A stretch of DNA of 64,000 nt. Origin: Candidatus Woesearchaeota archaeon (GTDB lineage Archaea > Nanobdellota > Nanobdellia > Woesearchaeales > GW2011-AR9). The DNA lies in the NCBI GenBank assembly GCA_018676855.1, contig JABHDY010000002.1:1-64000 (forward strand), read 5' to 3'. The position numbers and the translations under genes are program-made. Under the pieces are notes generated by a model, which searched no databases, was not told where the DNA came from, and saw only the letters and a program-made list of their open reading frames with translations. Positions 9,529 through 19,407 of this stretch are shown here, piece after piece. Every line of letters starts with the position of its first letter. Position 1 is the stretch's first letter.

Positions 9529-10014
9529 TTAAATAAAACTATGCAATGATAAGTTGATAACGTTTTCTTTTGCTTGTCGTTCTTTAAACTGTTTATTAAT
9601 TTGAAAGAAAATGTGATTGTTACAATATGATCTGTTAAGTGGAACGCCTTTTTGTATAAGTGACGAAACACATTCGGGAACAAGTGAAATAGACATGTTA
9701 GTTTTTTCTGCAATTTCTTGATATGATAATGGTTCTTCTTCAGTGTATAAAGCTAAGAACACTGTTCGTTCTTCAGACGTTAATGGTGAGACAGAAATTT
9801 CTTCCGGGTTTGTTGTAAGTTGTGTTTGGTCAACTCGTTGCGACAACTTATCAATTTTAACATCGAGCTCGTGGAGGTAATCAAAGAGTGCTTGAATTTC
9901 AGAAGTATTTTCATTTATCGACGACAAATGTTCTTCCAGTGCGGTTCTCACAACATCAAATCCTTTCTTCATTGCTACAGCTACCTCAATATTTTTGTTA
10001 AGGAGAATATTCAC
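9529..10014 (-). CDS. Winged-helix transcriptional regulator-like protein
   Basis: Residues 1-75 are helical, including a probable coiled coil (IDKLSQRVDQ). Residues 78-140 form a helix-turn-helix: LTSEERTVFLAL, then YQEIAEKTNMSISLVPECVSSLIQKG, typical of archaeal MarR/TrmB-like folds. The start is GTG, supported by a GGAGAT ribosome-binding site about eight bases upstream. It is transcribed divergently from the METTL5-like gene. Targets are unknown. Confidence 0.7.
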   Translation of the reverse strand: MNILLNKNIEVAVAMKKGFDVVRTALEEHLSSINENTSEIQALFDYLHELDVKIDKLSQRVDQTQLTTNPEEISVSPLTSEERTVFLALYTEEEPLSYQEIAEKTNMSISLVPECVSSLIQKGVPLNRSYCNNHIFFQINKQFKERQAKENVINLSLHSFI

Positions 10015-10165
10015 AAAACTCTATCTCCTTCCTTTTATTCTACCACCCTCACCCGTTAATATAGCAATTCTTAATGGTTTAAATACCTTTCGATTTTGCA
10101 ACGTAACTGTACAATAGTTAGAATGATACCAAATCTTATAAATATAATAACATATTTTTCTTTTT

Positions 10166-10789
10166 ATGTCAATTCGTACAAAACAAAATCTTGAAATGGA
10201 ACTAAGTAAACTGAAAGGTTTTGAAAAACCATCATTTATGTTGGAACAGTATGCAACTCCAGCACATATTGCTGCTGATTGGATATGGCAGATGGCAATG
10301 AGAGGAGAAGTTGCAGGAAAGATTATTCTTGATGCTGCATCTGGTCCAGGAATTTTGGGAATTGGATTATTATTGTTAGGAGCAAAGAAAGTATTCTTTG
10401 TTGATAAGGATAAAACAATAATGAAAACTTGTATGGATAATTATAATTTAATTAAAGAAGAGTTTGAACTTGGTGATGCAGAGTTTATCATTGAAGACAT
10501 TTCATTATTTGATGAACAGGTTGACATTGTTGTCCAAAATCCGCCATTTGGAACAAAAGAAAAGCATACGGACAAAATGTTTTTAGAGAAAGCATTTTCT
10601 GTTTCTCACATTGTATACAGTATGCATAAATATTCAACACAAAAATTTGTAGAATCTATTTCTAAAGATTACAAATTTACGATAACCGATATGTGGCGGT
10701 ACGAATTTCCAATTAAAGCTGCATTTAAATTTCATACAAAACCTACTAAAAACATAGATGTTGGATTGTGGAGAATGGAAAAATTATAA
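10166..10789 (+). CDS. METTL5-like N6-adenine rRNA methyltransferase
   Basis: A Rossmann methyltransferase with SAM-binding motif DAASGPGILGIG (56-67), acidic motif II VDKD (79-82) and catalytic NPPFGT (125-130). NPPF is the N6-adenine methylase signature, and the size (207 aa), N-terminal LEQYATPAHIAADW and overall order match the METTL5/COG2263 group, which methylates an adenine in small-subunit rRNA helix 44 in eukaryotes. Motif I is DAASG rather than the common DLGCG. A leaderless-type TATA lies upstream. The rRNA target here is inferred. Confidence 0.85.
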   Translation: MSIRTKQNLEMELSKLKGFEKPSFMLEQYATPAHIAADWIWQMAMRGEVAGKIILDAASGPGILGIGLLLLGAKKVFFVDKDKTIMKTCMDNYNLIKEEFELGDAEFIIEDISLFDEQVDIVVQNPPFGTKEKHTDKMFLEKAFSVSHIVYSMHKYSTQKFVESISKDYKFTITDMWRYEFPIKAAFKFHTKPTKNIDVGLWRMEKL

Positions 10790-10808
10790 TTTTTTAAAAT
10801 ATAATCTC

Positions 10809-11966
10809 TCAGAAATCGTTACTATTTCTTGTACGGTACATTACAGGATCGGAATGATCAAAATCGATAAGATGTATTGAACGCATTCTCATTTTATTTA
10901 ATGCCTTTACTTCAATTCTTCGCACACCTTCTCGTGTTATCATTAATCGTTCCTCTATAGCACCCAGTGTCATTCCACCCTTTTCAGCTTCTTGTAATGC
11001 ACATGTATGGCGTAAATCTACCACATCAGTATTAGGAAAATTGAATTGTATGTGTCCATCATTATGTTTAACATCAAGATATAAATTATATTGGCATCCA
11101 ACAAAAACACATGGTCCTGGTTCATCTTGACATTCACCATACGTTCTTGGCCGTTTTTGTTCTAATTCCATATAATCTTCTTCTGTAAGATCATTTCCAT
11201 GAATTTCATTCTCTTCTTGTAATGCTCTTTTGTCCATTGTCATACGCCTTCTTCCATTTTTTCTTTTAGGAGGAATTTTCTTTGTCGTTGCTTTTGTATA
11301 CAAAACTTCAGTTTCAGCATTTCTAGATGAAACAACAATACCTTCAAATTCAGCAAAATCAATTTTGCTTATATGATAAATTCTGTCTGCAACAAGTTCT
11401 CTTTGAATTTCCATTCTATCTGCAAGGTCAGTTATATCATTGGGAGACATGGAATAAGGATAATGTCGGTTTTTAAACAATATTGATTGGTTATCTTCAA
11501 AATCGTGGTCAACATATCCATCAAAATCATTTGCGTATGTTGTTCTTCCATCAATTTGAAATAATTGTTCTTCTTCCTCTGTACGAATAAGATAAATTTG
11601 GGGACCATTATCACTCGCCCAACGCATGAGTAATCCGTTTTCGAAAGCTACTTGTTTTGTAGCTGAGATTGTACGTTTTGCTACATCAGCAAGATCTTCC
11701 AATTTAATTTCATAGGGAACAAAAGAAGGTACTGAAACAGTATCAATAACAGGTTTTTCTATGGACGAATGATATTCTTCTCCAGATACAAAATTAGTTT
11801 CATTGTCTATAGGCACTTCTAATGTATTAATTAAAGAATCTAATCCCTCATGAAATGTTTCCACTTCATCACTTTCATCAACATGTAGTTCTTCAACATC
11901 AGTTGGTTCAAATAAAGAACTATTAAACGTACGAGTTCTATCGAAAACACTGGAATCAAGCGACAT
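10809..11966 (-). CDS. Sigma-70 region-4-like DNA-binding protein
   Basis: Residues 276-360 resemble a bacterial domain annotated as sigma-factor-like helix-turn-helix: RPRTYGEC, four cysteines (279, 286, 291, 322), NLYLDVK, FNFPNTDVVDL and a region-4.2-like HTH (332-360) ending TREGVRRIEVKALNKMR. Bacterial sigma factors show TRERVRQIE...ALRKLR at this place. Archaeal RNA polymerase uses TBP/TFB, so a sigma-like reader here is unexpected. The N-terminal 90 residues are acidic and disordered-looking, and a basic patch PPKRKNGRRR lies near 230-240. A TATA-like cttttaaac lies about 30 bases before the ATG. Function unknown. Confidence 0.75.
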   Translation of the reverse strand: MSLDSSVFDRTRTFNSSLFEPTDVEELHVDESDEVETFHEGLDSLINTLEVPIDNETNFVSGEEYHSSIEKPVIDTVSVPSFVPYEIKLEDLADVAKRTISATKQVAFENGLLMRWASDNGPQIYLIRTEEEEQLFQIDGRTTYANDFDGYVDHDFEDNQSILFKNRHYPYSMSPNDITDLADRMEIQRELVADRIYHISKIDFAEFEGIVVSSRNAETEVLYTKATTKKIPPKRKNGRRRMTMDKRALQEENEIHGNDLTEEDYMELEQKRPRTYGECQDEPGPCVFVGCQYNLYLDVKHNDGHIQFNFPNTDVVDLRHTCALQEAEKGGMTLGAIEERLMITREGVRRIEVKALNKMRMRSIHLIDFDHSDPVMYRTRNSNDF

Positions 11967-12046
11967 TTTACTCCATGTTAATACTGTGTTTAAAAGTATT
12001 TCGTTATTTTACAATATTAAATACTCTAAATGAATTATGTCAAAAA

Positions 12047-13882
12047 TCAAACTTCCTTAATAAACACTAATTCACGTGGAGCAGTACCAATTGACATAAC
12101 ATTATGGCCAGCGGGGACTACAGAAAGATAGTGAGATAAATTTGGATCAAGTAGTTTTCCTATTGCTGTATCGTTTGTCCCATCAGCATAAATACTTGTC
12201 CACGATTTTAAAATCGAAATGTGTGGAATGCACGCATCAACAGTTTGGTGCTCCATTAATAATTCATCACCTGGTTTGATAACATGTCCAATTGGATATT
12301 TTTGTTGTGGGGCACCATATTGATCAACAACTTCGTATTCAGTAACTACTCCTATTTGACCAAGACCTATTCCTCTATCAGTGGCATTTCGCACTTGTAG
12401 ACTTTTTGGTTCAACACCATATACAACACCATCTTGAACCAAATCATCCATCCGACAAATTCGTGCACGTTTTGATGTGACGCCAATTTCTCCCCAATAT
12501 GCTGACGTTAATAACGCTTTTGATTCTGATAATGAAAAATCAAGATTTATACCTTTAATTCTTACAGTAGAATGATTAAGTGAATGTCCTTCACGTAATG
12601 CTGTATTATACGCTTGGTTAACATATTGAAATGCATTATCTATCTGATCTTTGTCTATAAAATGTTCCAATGTTGAAGTATACTCAAATGAAACTTCATT
12701 ACCTGAAGGTAGAGTAGTTGAGAGTGCATGAAGCGCATCTTGCCGCATTAGGCCTGCCATCGTACCAGCACTACCACCAACAGACGTATCACCAAATTTG
12801 AAAACTAAGATACGACCATATTCAACTTTTGATGGAGTTAGACCAACGGATCCAATTGAACCATGGGCGTGAGTGAATGCCCCTGTTCTATTTTTACTGA
12901 ACCGAACATCTCCAGCAAGTATGACTGATTGAACTGGTTCTATGATACCTGGCTCACCACGTTCAACATGTTCATTAACAGCTTTTTGTGTATCTCCAAT
13001 ATCAAACAAACCACTTTCAATAATTTCTACATGTTGAGAATGTAAATATTCTGCAGGATTTTCGTGAGAAAAGAATGTAACTTCTTCAGGTGAAAGTCTG
13101 GACTTAAGGGCTTTTAATCGACCGTTTTCTACATCTTCAGCATTAAGTGCAATACCAAACGTTTTCATATCAACAATTCCTAATTCTTTTAATCCTTCAT
13201 CACGTTTGATTCTATCATTTAATTCAGTAATTTGAAAATTAACACAGGACATGAAGTTATCTTTATCATAAAGTATATCTTCTATCATTGGCGCTTTTTT
13301 CATAGATGCATATGCAAAGGACATTGTTGCTCCTTGACATGTTGATCCCATCGCATTTGGTTTACCAACAATATCGTCTGCTCGGTTCATTGGTGTAACA
13401 AGGGTAGAATGCCTATCAATCATAAGATGGTAATCTTCTCCTAATGTTTTATATCCAGTCGCTTCTTGAACATCAAGAATTTCTTGTCGAGTAATAAATG
13501 GATTAACACGTGCCATATGTCCAACATAATTGTGAATTTCTGGATTGGCAACGGTTGGAGGAAGAAGGTGCAAACTAAATCCGTTTTCTTGTTTTCCTGC
13601 ATTATGAGTACAGTGATCTGTGATGCACCATTTAACGTCAGGGTTCATGAGAAGTATGTTTCGTGCAACTTTTCCCTTCGCTTCATCGCCACGCTGTGCA
13701 CCAGTAGTAATGTAAACTAATGTCCTACCTGTAGGAACTTGGAAATATAGTTCATTTGCTTCTTCTGGAGAAATTACTTCAAACTGTTTTCTTTTAAATG
13801 TAGGAAGAAAATTGTCACTTACTCGAAATTCTAAACTGCCTTCACGCATTGGTTGAAAATCAACAGAAACTAATTCGCTCAT
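12047..13882 (-). CDS. Divergent adenylosuccinate synthetase (PurA) homologue, 611 aa
   Basis: PurA joins IMP and aspartate using GTP. The family pattern is present: GAQRGDEAKGK for GTQWGDEGKGK, THNAGK for GHNAGH, LHLLPP, GSTCQG for GTTGRG, GVTSKRAR for the aspartate loop GATTGRRR, and a final SIGTAPRELVFI. Two key sites differ. The catalytic His after NAG is Lys, and the guanine-reading TKLD appears as GQIG. The protein is much longer than the usual 340-430 aa. It may be a true PurA with altered nucleotide use or another amino-acid/nucleotide ligase, comparable in kind to phage PurZ. Alignment by eye only. Confidence 0.75.
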   Translation of the reverse strand: MSELVSVDFQPMREGSLEFRVSDNFLPTFKRKQFEVISPEEANELYFQVPTGRTLVYITTGAQRGDEAKGKVARNILLMNPDVKWCITDHCTHNAGKQENGFSLHLLPPTVANPEIHNYVGHMARVNPFITRQEILDVQEATGYKTLGEDYHLMIDRHSTLVTPMNRADDIVGKPNAMGSTCQGATMSFAYASMKKAPMIEDILYDKDNFMSCVNFQITELNDRIKRDEGLKELGIVDMKTFGIALNAEDVENGRLKALKSRLSPEEVTFFSHENPAEYLHSQHVEIIESGLFDIGDTQKAVNEHVERGEPGIIEPVQSVILAGDVRFSKNRTGAFTHAHGSIGSVGLTPSKVEYGRILVFKFGDTSVGGSAGTMAGLMRQDALHALSTTLPSGNEVSFEYTSTLEHFIDKDQIDNAFQYVNQAYNTALREGHSLNHSTVRIKGINLDFSLSESKALLTSAYWGEIGVTSKRARICRMDDLVQDGVVYGVEPKSLQVRNATDRGIGLGQIGVVTEYEVVDQYGAPQQKYPIGHVIKPGDELLMEHQTVDACIPHISILKSWTSIYADGTNDTAIGKLLDPNLSHYLSVVPAGHNVMSIGTAPRELVFIKEV

Positions 13883-14022
13883 AATGTATCAAATAAACAA
13901 TTTCTGAATGCTTTAAATACATTATCTATCCCTAAAATATATACTACAGAAATATTGAACGAAATATCAAAGAGCAAATATAACACAAAAGACATAAAAA
14001 GAGTATTAATACACAAAATGGT

Positions 14023-15156
14023 ATGCAAAGAAACAAATATCGTTCGTACAACAAAGGGTCACTACCGAAAGGATGTCAGTACTGTGTAAAAGGAGAAAAG
14101 CTAGTTATTTTCATTACCGGAAAATGTCCTAGAAGTTGTTATTTCTGTCCTGTATCTGATCAAAAGTATCAGAACGATGTTCAATTTGCAAATGAACGAC
14201 CTGTTAAAGATTTTAATGATATCATAGAAGAAGCACGTGAAATGGATGCACTGGGTGCAGGTATCACTGGTGGTGATCCTTTAGAGAAACTTGAAAGAAC
14301 ATGTGAATATATTACAAAATTAAAGAAAGAATTTGGTAAAGATTTTCATATTCATCTGTATACATCATTAAATCTTGTAACAAAGGAAACACTTCAGAAA
14401 TTGTTTTCTGCTGGACTTGATGAGATTCGGTTTCATGTAGATTTAGACAAAAAAACGTTATGGAATAGATTAGACATAGCAAAACAATTCTCGTGGGATG
14501 TTGGTGTTGAAGTTCCATTAATTCCAAGTAAAGGACAACAACTTAAAGAAATGATAGACTTTGTTCATGATAAAGTTGATTTTTGTAATCTGAATGAGTT
14601 AGAAGTTGCGGATAACGACCATTCTTCTTTACTAAAGATGGGTTTTACTGTTAAGGATCAATTAAGTTATGCTGTCACAGGATCTCAAGAAGTAGGATTA
14701 CAATTAATTGAATATGCAACTAAAAAAGAATATGATTTTCCAATTCACGTGTGTACAGCAACGTTAAAAGATGCAACACAACTTGCAAACAGAATCAAAA
14801 GGGAAGCTGAACATGTTAAACGTTCATTTGACATTGTTGATGCTGAGGGAATGTTAACTCGTGGCGCATTATATCTAAAATATCTCACTCCTGGTTTTGG
14901 ATATAGAGAAAAATTACACAAAGTTGATAAACAATTCTATATTCGAAGATTAGAACCATTACTTGTTAAGATTAAAGAGAAATTGAAATGTAAAGATGAC
15001 GACATTTTTCTTGATACAAAAAAGCCACGAATACTTCTTTCAAGAACTATTACTAAGAGAAATGTGAAATTCTTCAAGAAACTTAATTTAGTACCGGCAA
15101 TAGTAACTGAATATCCAACGGCTGATCAATTAGAAGTAGAAGTAACATTTTTGTAA
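14023..15156 (+). CDS. Radical SAM protein (COG2108-like)
   Basis: CPRSCYFC (Cys35, 39, 42) is the CxxxCxxC cluster that binds the SAM-reducing [4Fe-4S] centre. GGDPLEKL is the GGE-type SAM contact. A further CQYC pair (18, 21) precedes it. The core barrel spans about 25-240, and the C-terminal 130 residues are basic and of unknown role. The pattern resembles a conserved archaeal family without known substrate. An earlier ATG at 14018 is out of frame. Confidence 0.85.
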   Translation: MQRNKYRSYNKGSLPKGCQYCVKGEKLVIFITGKCPRSCYFCPVSDQKYQNDVQFANERPVKDFNDIIEEAREMDALGAGITGGDPLEKLERTCEYITKLKKEFGKDFHIHLYTSLNLVTKETLQKLFSAGLDEIRFHVDLDKKTLWNRLDIAKQFSWDVGVEVPLIPSKGQQLKEMIDFVHDKVDFCNLNELEVADNDHSSLLKMGFTVKDQLSYAVTGSQEVGLQLIEYATKKEYDFPIHVCTATLKDATQLANRIKREAEHVKRSFDIVDAEGMLTRGALYLKYLTPGFGYREKLHKVDKQFYIRRLEPLLVKIKEKLKCKDDDIFLDTKKPRILLSRTITKRNVKFFKKLNLVPAIVTEYPTADQLEVEVTFL

Positions 15157-15218
15157 ATTCATAATGTAATCGTAAAAGTTATAAACTTCTGTTATTTCCT
15201 ATACGAAAAGGTGATAGG

Positions 15219-15503
15219 ATGAAAATTACAATTGATACAAAAGAAGATTCTCATGATGATATTAGAAAGGTTCTTCATATTCTCACACATACACTTGGAT
15301 CGAACGTTACAGTTGAACAACAGGAACATAAACCTACTGAAACTGTTGATACAACAAACATGATGAGCATGTTTGGTAATACAGAACCTGCAGAACCTAT
15401 AGAACCACAAAAAGAAGAAAAAGCGCCTGACTTCACATCATTTTTGAATATTGCAAGTAAGAATGATGATAATGATGATGTAGAAAAAGTTGAATATTTT
15501 TAA
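15219..15503 (+). CDS. Hypothetical acidic protein, 94 aa
   Basis: Not recognised. The N-terminal 40 residues look structured (a strand then the helix DDIRKVLHILTHTLG), followed by a Pro/Glu-rich linker and an acidic tail. AGGTGATAGG directly before the ATG acts as ribosome-binding site, and a TATA-like ttataaact lies further upstream. It ends three bases before the convergent MgtC-like gene. Confidence 0.7.
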   Translation: MKITIDTKEDSHDDIRKVLHILTHTLGSNVTVEQQEHKPTETVDTTNMMSMFGNTEPAEPIEPQKEEKAPDFTSFLNIASKNDDNDDVEKVEYF

Positions 15504-15506
15504 GTT

Positions 15507-16751
15507 TTAAATTAAAAACATCATTGTTACTCCGACAATAATAAGTGCAGCAAAAACGCCAACAACTATTCTTCCAAACTTTTGTGCTCCGAACCAGTAC
15601 GCAATTCCTCCTTTCACTGCAACGTTTGTTAATGCTGCGATAATAATGCCGTTTCGTGCAGTTTCCATTGCTAATGAGCCCTTTGCTAGCTGAGAGAGGG
15701 AAACAGTAATTGCATCAACATCCGCAAATCCTGAAATGAAACTTACTAAATACACCCCTCGTGAAGATAAATAGACGTCTGCAACCTTAACAAGTGCTAA
15801 TATAATTGCAAAGAAAACTCCAAACTTAAGCGCCGGTTTAATAGTAAAGGGTGACGATAATTCTACTTTTCCTTTAGTCTTTTTTGCATTTAACCAAAGG
15901 AAGTATGAAATAATGGCTGTCAAAAGTGCAAGTACAATAAATGGAATAAGAACTTCCATAAATAACTCTCTATTTAATACAAATACTTCAATTAAAATTC
16001 TGATAAACATAATACCATTCGCAAGGATAACTCCTAACACTAACGCTTTATACACTCCTAGTTCTTTCTTACTTCGCGCTGCAAAACTTGTAGTGACGGC
16101 AGTACTGCTTATCAAACCGCCCAGAATTCCAGCAAGAGTTATTCCCTTTTCACCGAACCATTTCATAAAAATATATCCTACAAAACTTATACCTGAAATG
16201 AAAACGACCATTAACCAAATAATGAATGGGTTGAATAATTCTAAAGGACCGTACCCCTGATTTGGAAGGAACGGAAGGATGATAAATGCAACAACAGCAA
16301 ACTTTAATGTGTCTGACAATTCTTGTCTTTTAATCTTTTTTGCAAATGTATGAAGGACAGATCTACCATACAAAATTATGGTCATAGTTATAGCAATAAC
16401 TGCTGCAAGTATTAGTTCGCCATGATAACAAAGAATTCCAACAAAGAATACTATCAATCCTGCAACTTCTGACGTTGCTCCCGTATGGTGCTTTTTTTTA
16501 TCTCGTGTGACAAAATATGCAGACACAATTAATGAACCCATAAGAATAATTGCAACAATAAGTACCCATACGATAATTATGTCACCAAGATATGCTGCCA
16601 ATGCACCAAATAACGCAATTAATGGAAATGTACGTATTCCAGCATAATCGTGGCCACGTTTTCGATACTGAGCATATTCTCGTTCTAAACCTACTAACGC
16701 ACCTAACACCAGAGCAATTGCAAAGTTCTTAATCAATTCAAGTTCTAACAT
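15507..16751 (-). CDS. MgtC/SapB-like membrane protein with DUF4010 domain
   Basis: The N-terminal 135 residues show the MgtC/SapB pattern: ALVLGALVGLEREY followed by a basic loop and GIRTFPLIALFGALAAY. A DUF4010-like block of further helices (about 150-414) includes GILGGLISSTAVTTSFAARSK. In total about 11-12 membrane helices are visible. The family is linked to magnesium or low-pH survival in bacteria; function here is inferred. Single-gene unit, convergent with the preceding small gene. Confidence 0.85.
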   Translation of the reverse strand: MLELELIKNFAIALVLGALVGLEREYAQYRKRGHDYAGIRTFPLIALFGALAAYLGDIIIVWVLIVAIILMGSLIVSAYFVTRDKKKHHTGATSEVAGLIVFFVGILCYHGELILAAVIAITMTIILYGRSVLHTFAKKIKRQELSDTLKFAVVAFIILPFLPNQGYGPLELFNPFIIWLMVVFISGISFVGYIFMKWFGEKGITLAGILGGLISSTAVTTSFAARSKKELGVYKALVLGVILANGIMFIRILIEVFVLNRELFMEVLIPFIVLALLTAIISYFLWLNAKKTKGKVELSSPFTIKPALKFGVFFAIILALVKVADVYLSSRGVYLVSFISGFADVDAITVSLSQLAKGSLAMETARNGIIIAALTNVAVKGGIAYWFGAQKFGRIVVGVFAALIIVGVTMMFLI

Positions 16752-16832
16752 CTATCACACCAAGTGTAAAGGAATGTTTTTTAGTTTAATAAAGGTTTGT
16801 ATTGGTATCAAACTATAACATAAACAAAATCA

Positions 16833-19340
16833 CTACTCATTAAACCCTTCAAGACTCATTTGTTCTTTCAACTTTTTGGCTTTAATTTTTCGCATCATAT
16901 CGTCATCTTTTTCTAAGATTAATTGAATCTCTTTCGCTCTTTCAATAACTTCAAATGGTAAACCAGCAAGTCTCGCAACATGTACACCATAACTTTGATC
17001 TGTTCCACCCTCAACAAGTTTGTACAAAAATAATACTTCACCGCCAGACTCCTTTGCAGCCAAATTATAATTCTTAATCTTATCAAACTTGTCAGCCAAT
17101 TTATTCATAACATGGTAATGTGTACTGAACAACGTTTTTGCTTTGATAGAATTATAAATGTGTTCTGCGACACTCCATGCGATAGACACACCGTCAAACG
17201 TTGAAGTGCCCCTACCAATCTCATCCATAATGATTAAACTGTTTTCAGTTGCGTTATTTAGGATAGATGCAGTTTCGTTCATTTCAACCATAAACGTTGA
17301 CTGGCCAGAACTTAAATCGTCTTGAGCGCCAACTCTTGTGAAGATTCTATCTACAACACTTAATGAAGCTTCATCTGCAGGAACAAACGATCCAATCTGT
17401 GCCATGAGAACAAGTAACGCAATTTGTCTTTGTACTGTTGACTTTCCTGCCATGTTCGGTCCAGTAATAATTATCATCTCGCCTGGGTTAATAGTAATAT
17501 CATTTGCAATGAACCGCTGTTCAAGACGTTCAATAACGGGATGCCGACTTTTTATACATTGAATAATTCCATCATTACGTAATGTTGGTTTAACGTAACT
17601 ATTATGCGCTGCTACACTGGCAAATGAACAAAGAACATCTAATACTGCAATTTTTCGTGCGGTATGTTGAATCTCAACAGTTTTTTGTGTAATGCGTTCA
17701 AGAATATCTTTAAAGAGTGCATATTCCATTTCAACAATTTTTTCCTGTGCGCCTAGGATTTTTTCTTCTTCCTGTTTCAATTCTTCCGTTACATATCGTT
17801 CAGAATTTGCTGTTGTCTGTTTTCGTATATATGTGTCAGGAACAAGGTGTGTATTCTTCCGTGTTACTTCAATATAATACCCAAACACTCTGTTATATCC
17901 AATACGTAATGTACTAATACCAGTTTTCTGTCGTTCATTTTCTTCAATTTGTTGAAGATATTGTTTACTATTTCTTTTAATTGTATGAAGTTGTGCAAGT
18001 TCAAAGTTATACTCAGATTGTATTATTCCACCGTCACGAAGAGTTACGGGTGCATCGTCACGAATAGATTTTTGTATCAACTCAACAATATCTTTCATGT
18101 CAGGCATTGTATGAATAGCAGTAAAAAGTTCAGATTTACAAAATTCTAACTTTGTTTTAATAGAGGGGATGGTATGTAAAGAATGTTGTAACGCTAACAA
18201 ATCACGCGGCGTTGCTGTTCCATAATTGACTCTTCCAATAAGTCGTTCCAAATCATTGATATTTTTTAGTACATCATTCAGTTCCTCTCTCAGAATCATG
18301 TTTTGTGTTAACTCTTCTACTGCATCAAGCCGTTTTTGAATACGAGATTCTTGAATCAAAGGTGACTTGATCCATTTTTTTATCAAACGACTTCCCATTG
18401 ACGTAACAGTTTTGTCAAGCACAGATAATAATGTTCCCTGTGCTGTTCCATCTTTCATATTTTTTATAAGTTCAAGATTTCTAAATGTTGATGCGTCAAG
18501 AAGCATTGTGTTTTGATTATTTTTTAATGAAACTTTCTTAATATGTGATAATGCGTTCTTTTGTGTATCAATAAGGTATTGCATAAGTGCACCTGAGACA
18601 GATATGCTGAGACTCTTTTCTTGTATGCCAAATGAATCTAATGAAGAAATGGTAAAGTGGTTCATAAGTGTCTGTTGAGCTTTTTCTGGTACAAAGTAAT
18701 AATCTTCCATAGAATTTATGAAACTTCCCGTTGCAGTAATCTTGTCTATCAGTTCTTTATTCACACGAAGACTTTCTGGTACAAGACATTCTCGAGGTTG
18801 TACACGTGTAATTTCATCAATGATAGAATTAATGCCGTATAATGTTGTTGTTGTAAACTCTCCTGTTGATATGTCACATAATGCGATAGCAAATTCTGTA
18901 TCTTTACACGTTATTGCTAAAATATAATTATTTTCCTTCTCATTTAACATAGACGTTTCAATAACCGTCCCTGGCGTAACTATTCGTACAAGGCCTCTTT
19001 TTACAAGTCCCTTTGCCAGTTTTGGATTTTCTAATTGTTCAATGATGGCAACTTTATATCCTTTCTTGACAAGTCTACTAAGATACGTTTCAAGTGCATG
19101 GTACGGAACTCCTGCAAGCGGTGCACGTTTTTCTCCCTTTCCACGTGCTGTTAATGTAATGTCAAGTTCTTTTGAAACTGTAACTGCATCTTCATAAAAC
19201 ATTTCGTAGAAGTCTCCCATACGTAAGAAAATAACGCAGTCAGGGTTCTGCCGTTTTGCATCTTGGTACTGACGCATTCCTGGTGTAAGTTTATCTGTAG
19301 GAATAGTAAGAATACTTTCACAACCGTTTTGTTCTTCCAT
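16833..19340 (-). CDS. mutS: DNA mismatch repair protein MutS
   Basis: A full-length MutS1 (835 aa). The N-terminal mismatch-binding domain has the GDFYEMF motif, with Phe44 and Glu46 as the base-stacking and contacting residues. Connector, lever and clamp regions follow, then the ATPase with Walker A GPNMAGKST (about 627-635), Walker B LIIMDEIGRGTSTFDG and STHYH. It recognises mismatches and recruits repair. MutS1 is of bacterial type and patchy in archaea, so transfer is likely. No mutL is visible in this window. Confidence 0.97.
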   Translation of the reverse strand: MEEQNGCESILTIPTDKLTPGMRQYQDAKRQNPDCVIFLRMGDFYEMFYEDAVTVSKELDITLTARGKGEKRAPLAGVPYHALETYLSRLVKKGYKVAIIEQLENPKLAKGLVKRGLVRIVTPGTVIETSMLNEKENNYILAITCKDTEFAIALCDISTGEFTTTTLYGINSIIDEITRVQPRECLVPESLRVNKELIDKITATGSFINSMEDYYFVPEKAQQTLMNHFTISSLDSFGIQEKSLSISVSGALMQYLIDTQKNALSHIKKVSLKNNQNTMLLDASTFRNLELIKNMKDGTAQGTLLSVLDKTVTSMGSRLIKKWIKSPLIQESRIQKRLDAVEELTQNMILREELNDVLKNINDLERLIGRVNYGTATPRDLLALQHSLHTIPSIKTKLEFCKSELFTAIHTMPDMKDIVELIQKSIRDDAPVTLRDGGIIQSEYNFELAQLHTIKRNSKQYLQQIEENERQKTGISTLRIGYNRVFGYYIEVTRKNTHLVPDTYIRKQTTANSERYVTEELKQEEEKILGAQEKIVEMEYALFKDILERITQKTVEIQHTARKIAVLDVLCSFASVAAHNSYVKPTLRNDGIIQCIKSRHPVIERLEQRFIANDITINPGEMIIITGPNMAGKSTVQRQIALLVLMAQIGSFVPADEASLSVVDRIFTRVGAQDDLSSGQSTFMVEMNETASILNNATENSLIIMDEIGRGTSTFDGVSIAWSVAEHIYNSIKAKTLFSTHYHVMNKLADKFDKIKNYNLAAKESGGEVLFLYKLVEGGTDQSYGVHVARLAGLPFEVIERAKEIQLILEKDDDMMRKIKAKKLKEQMSLEGFNE

Positions 19341-19407
19341 TTACTATTTCAGAGAAAGATGATTTTTAAATATTGTTGTGGTGGATTAGTGGTGCGAAGA
19401 ATTTTTC

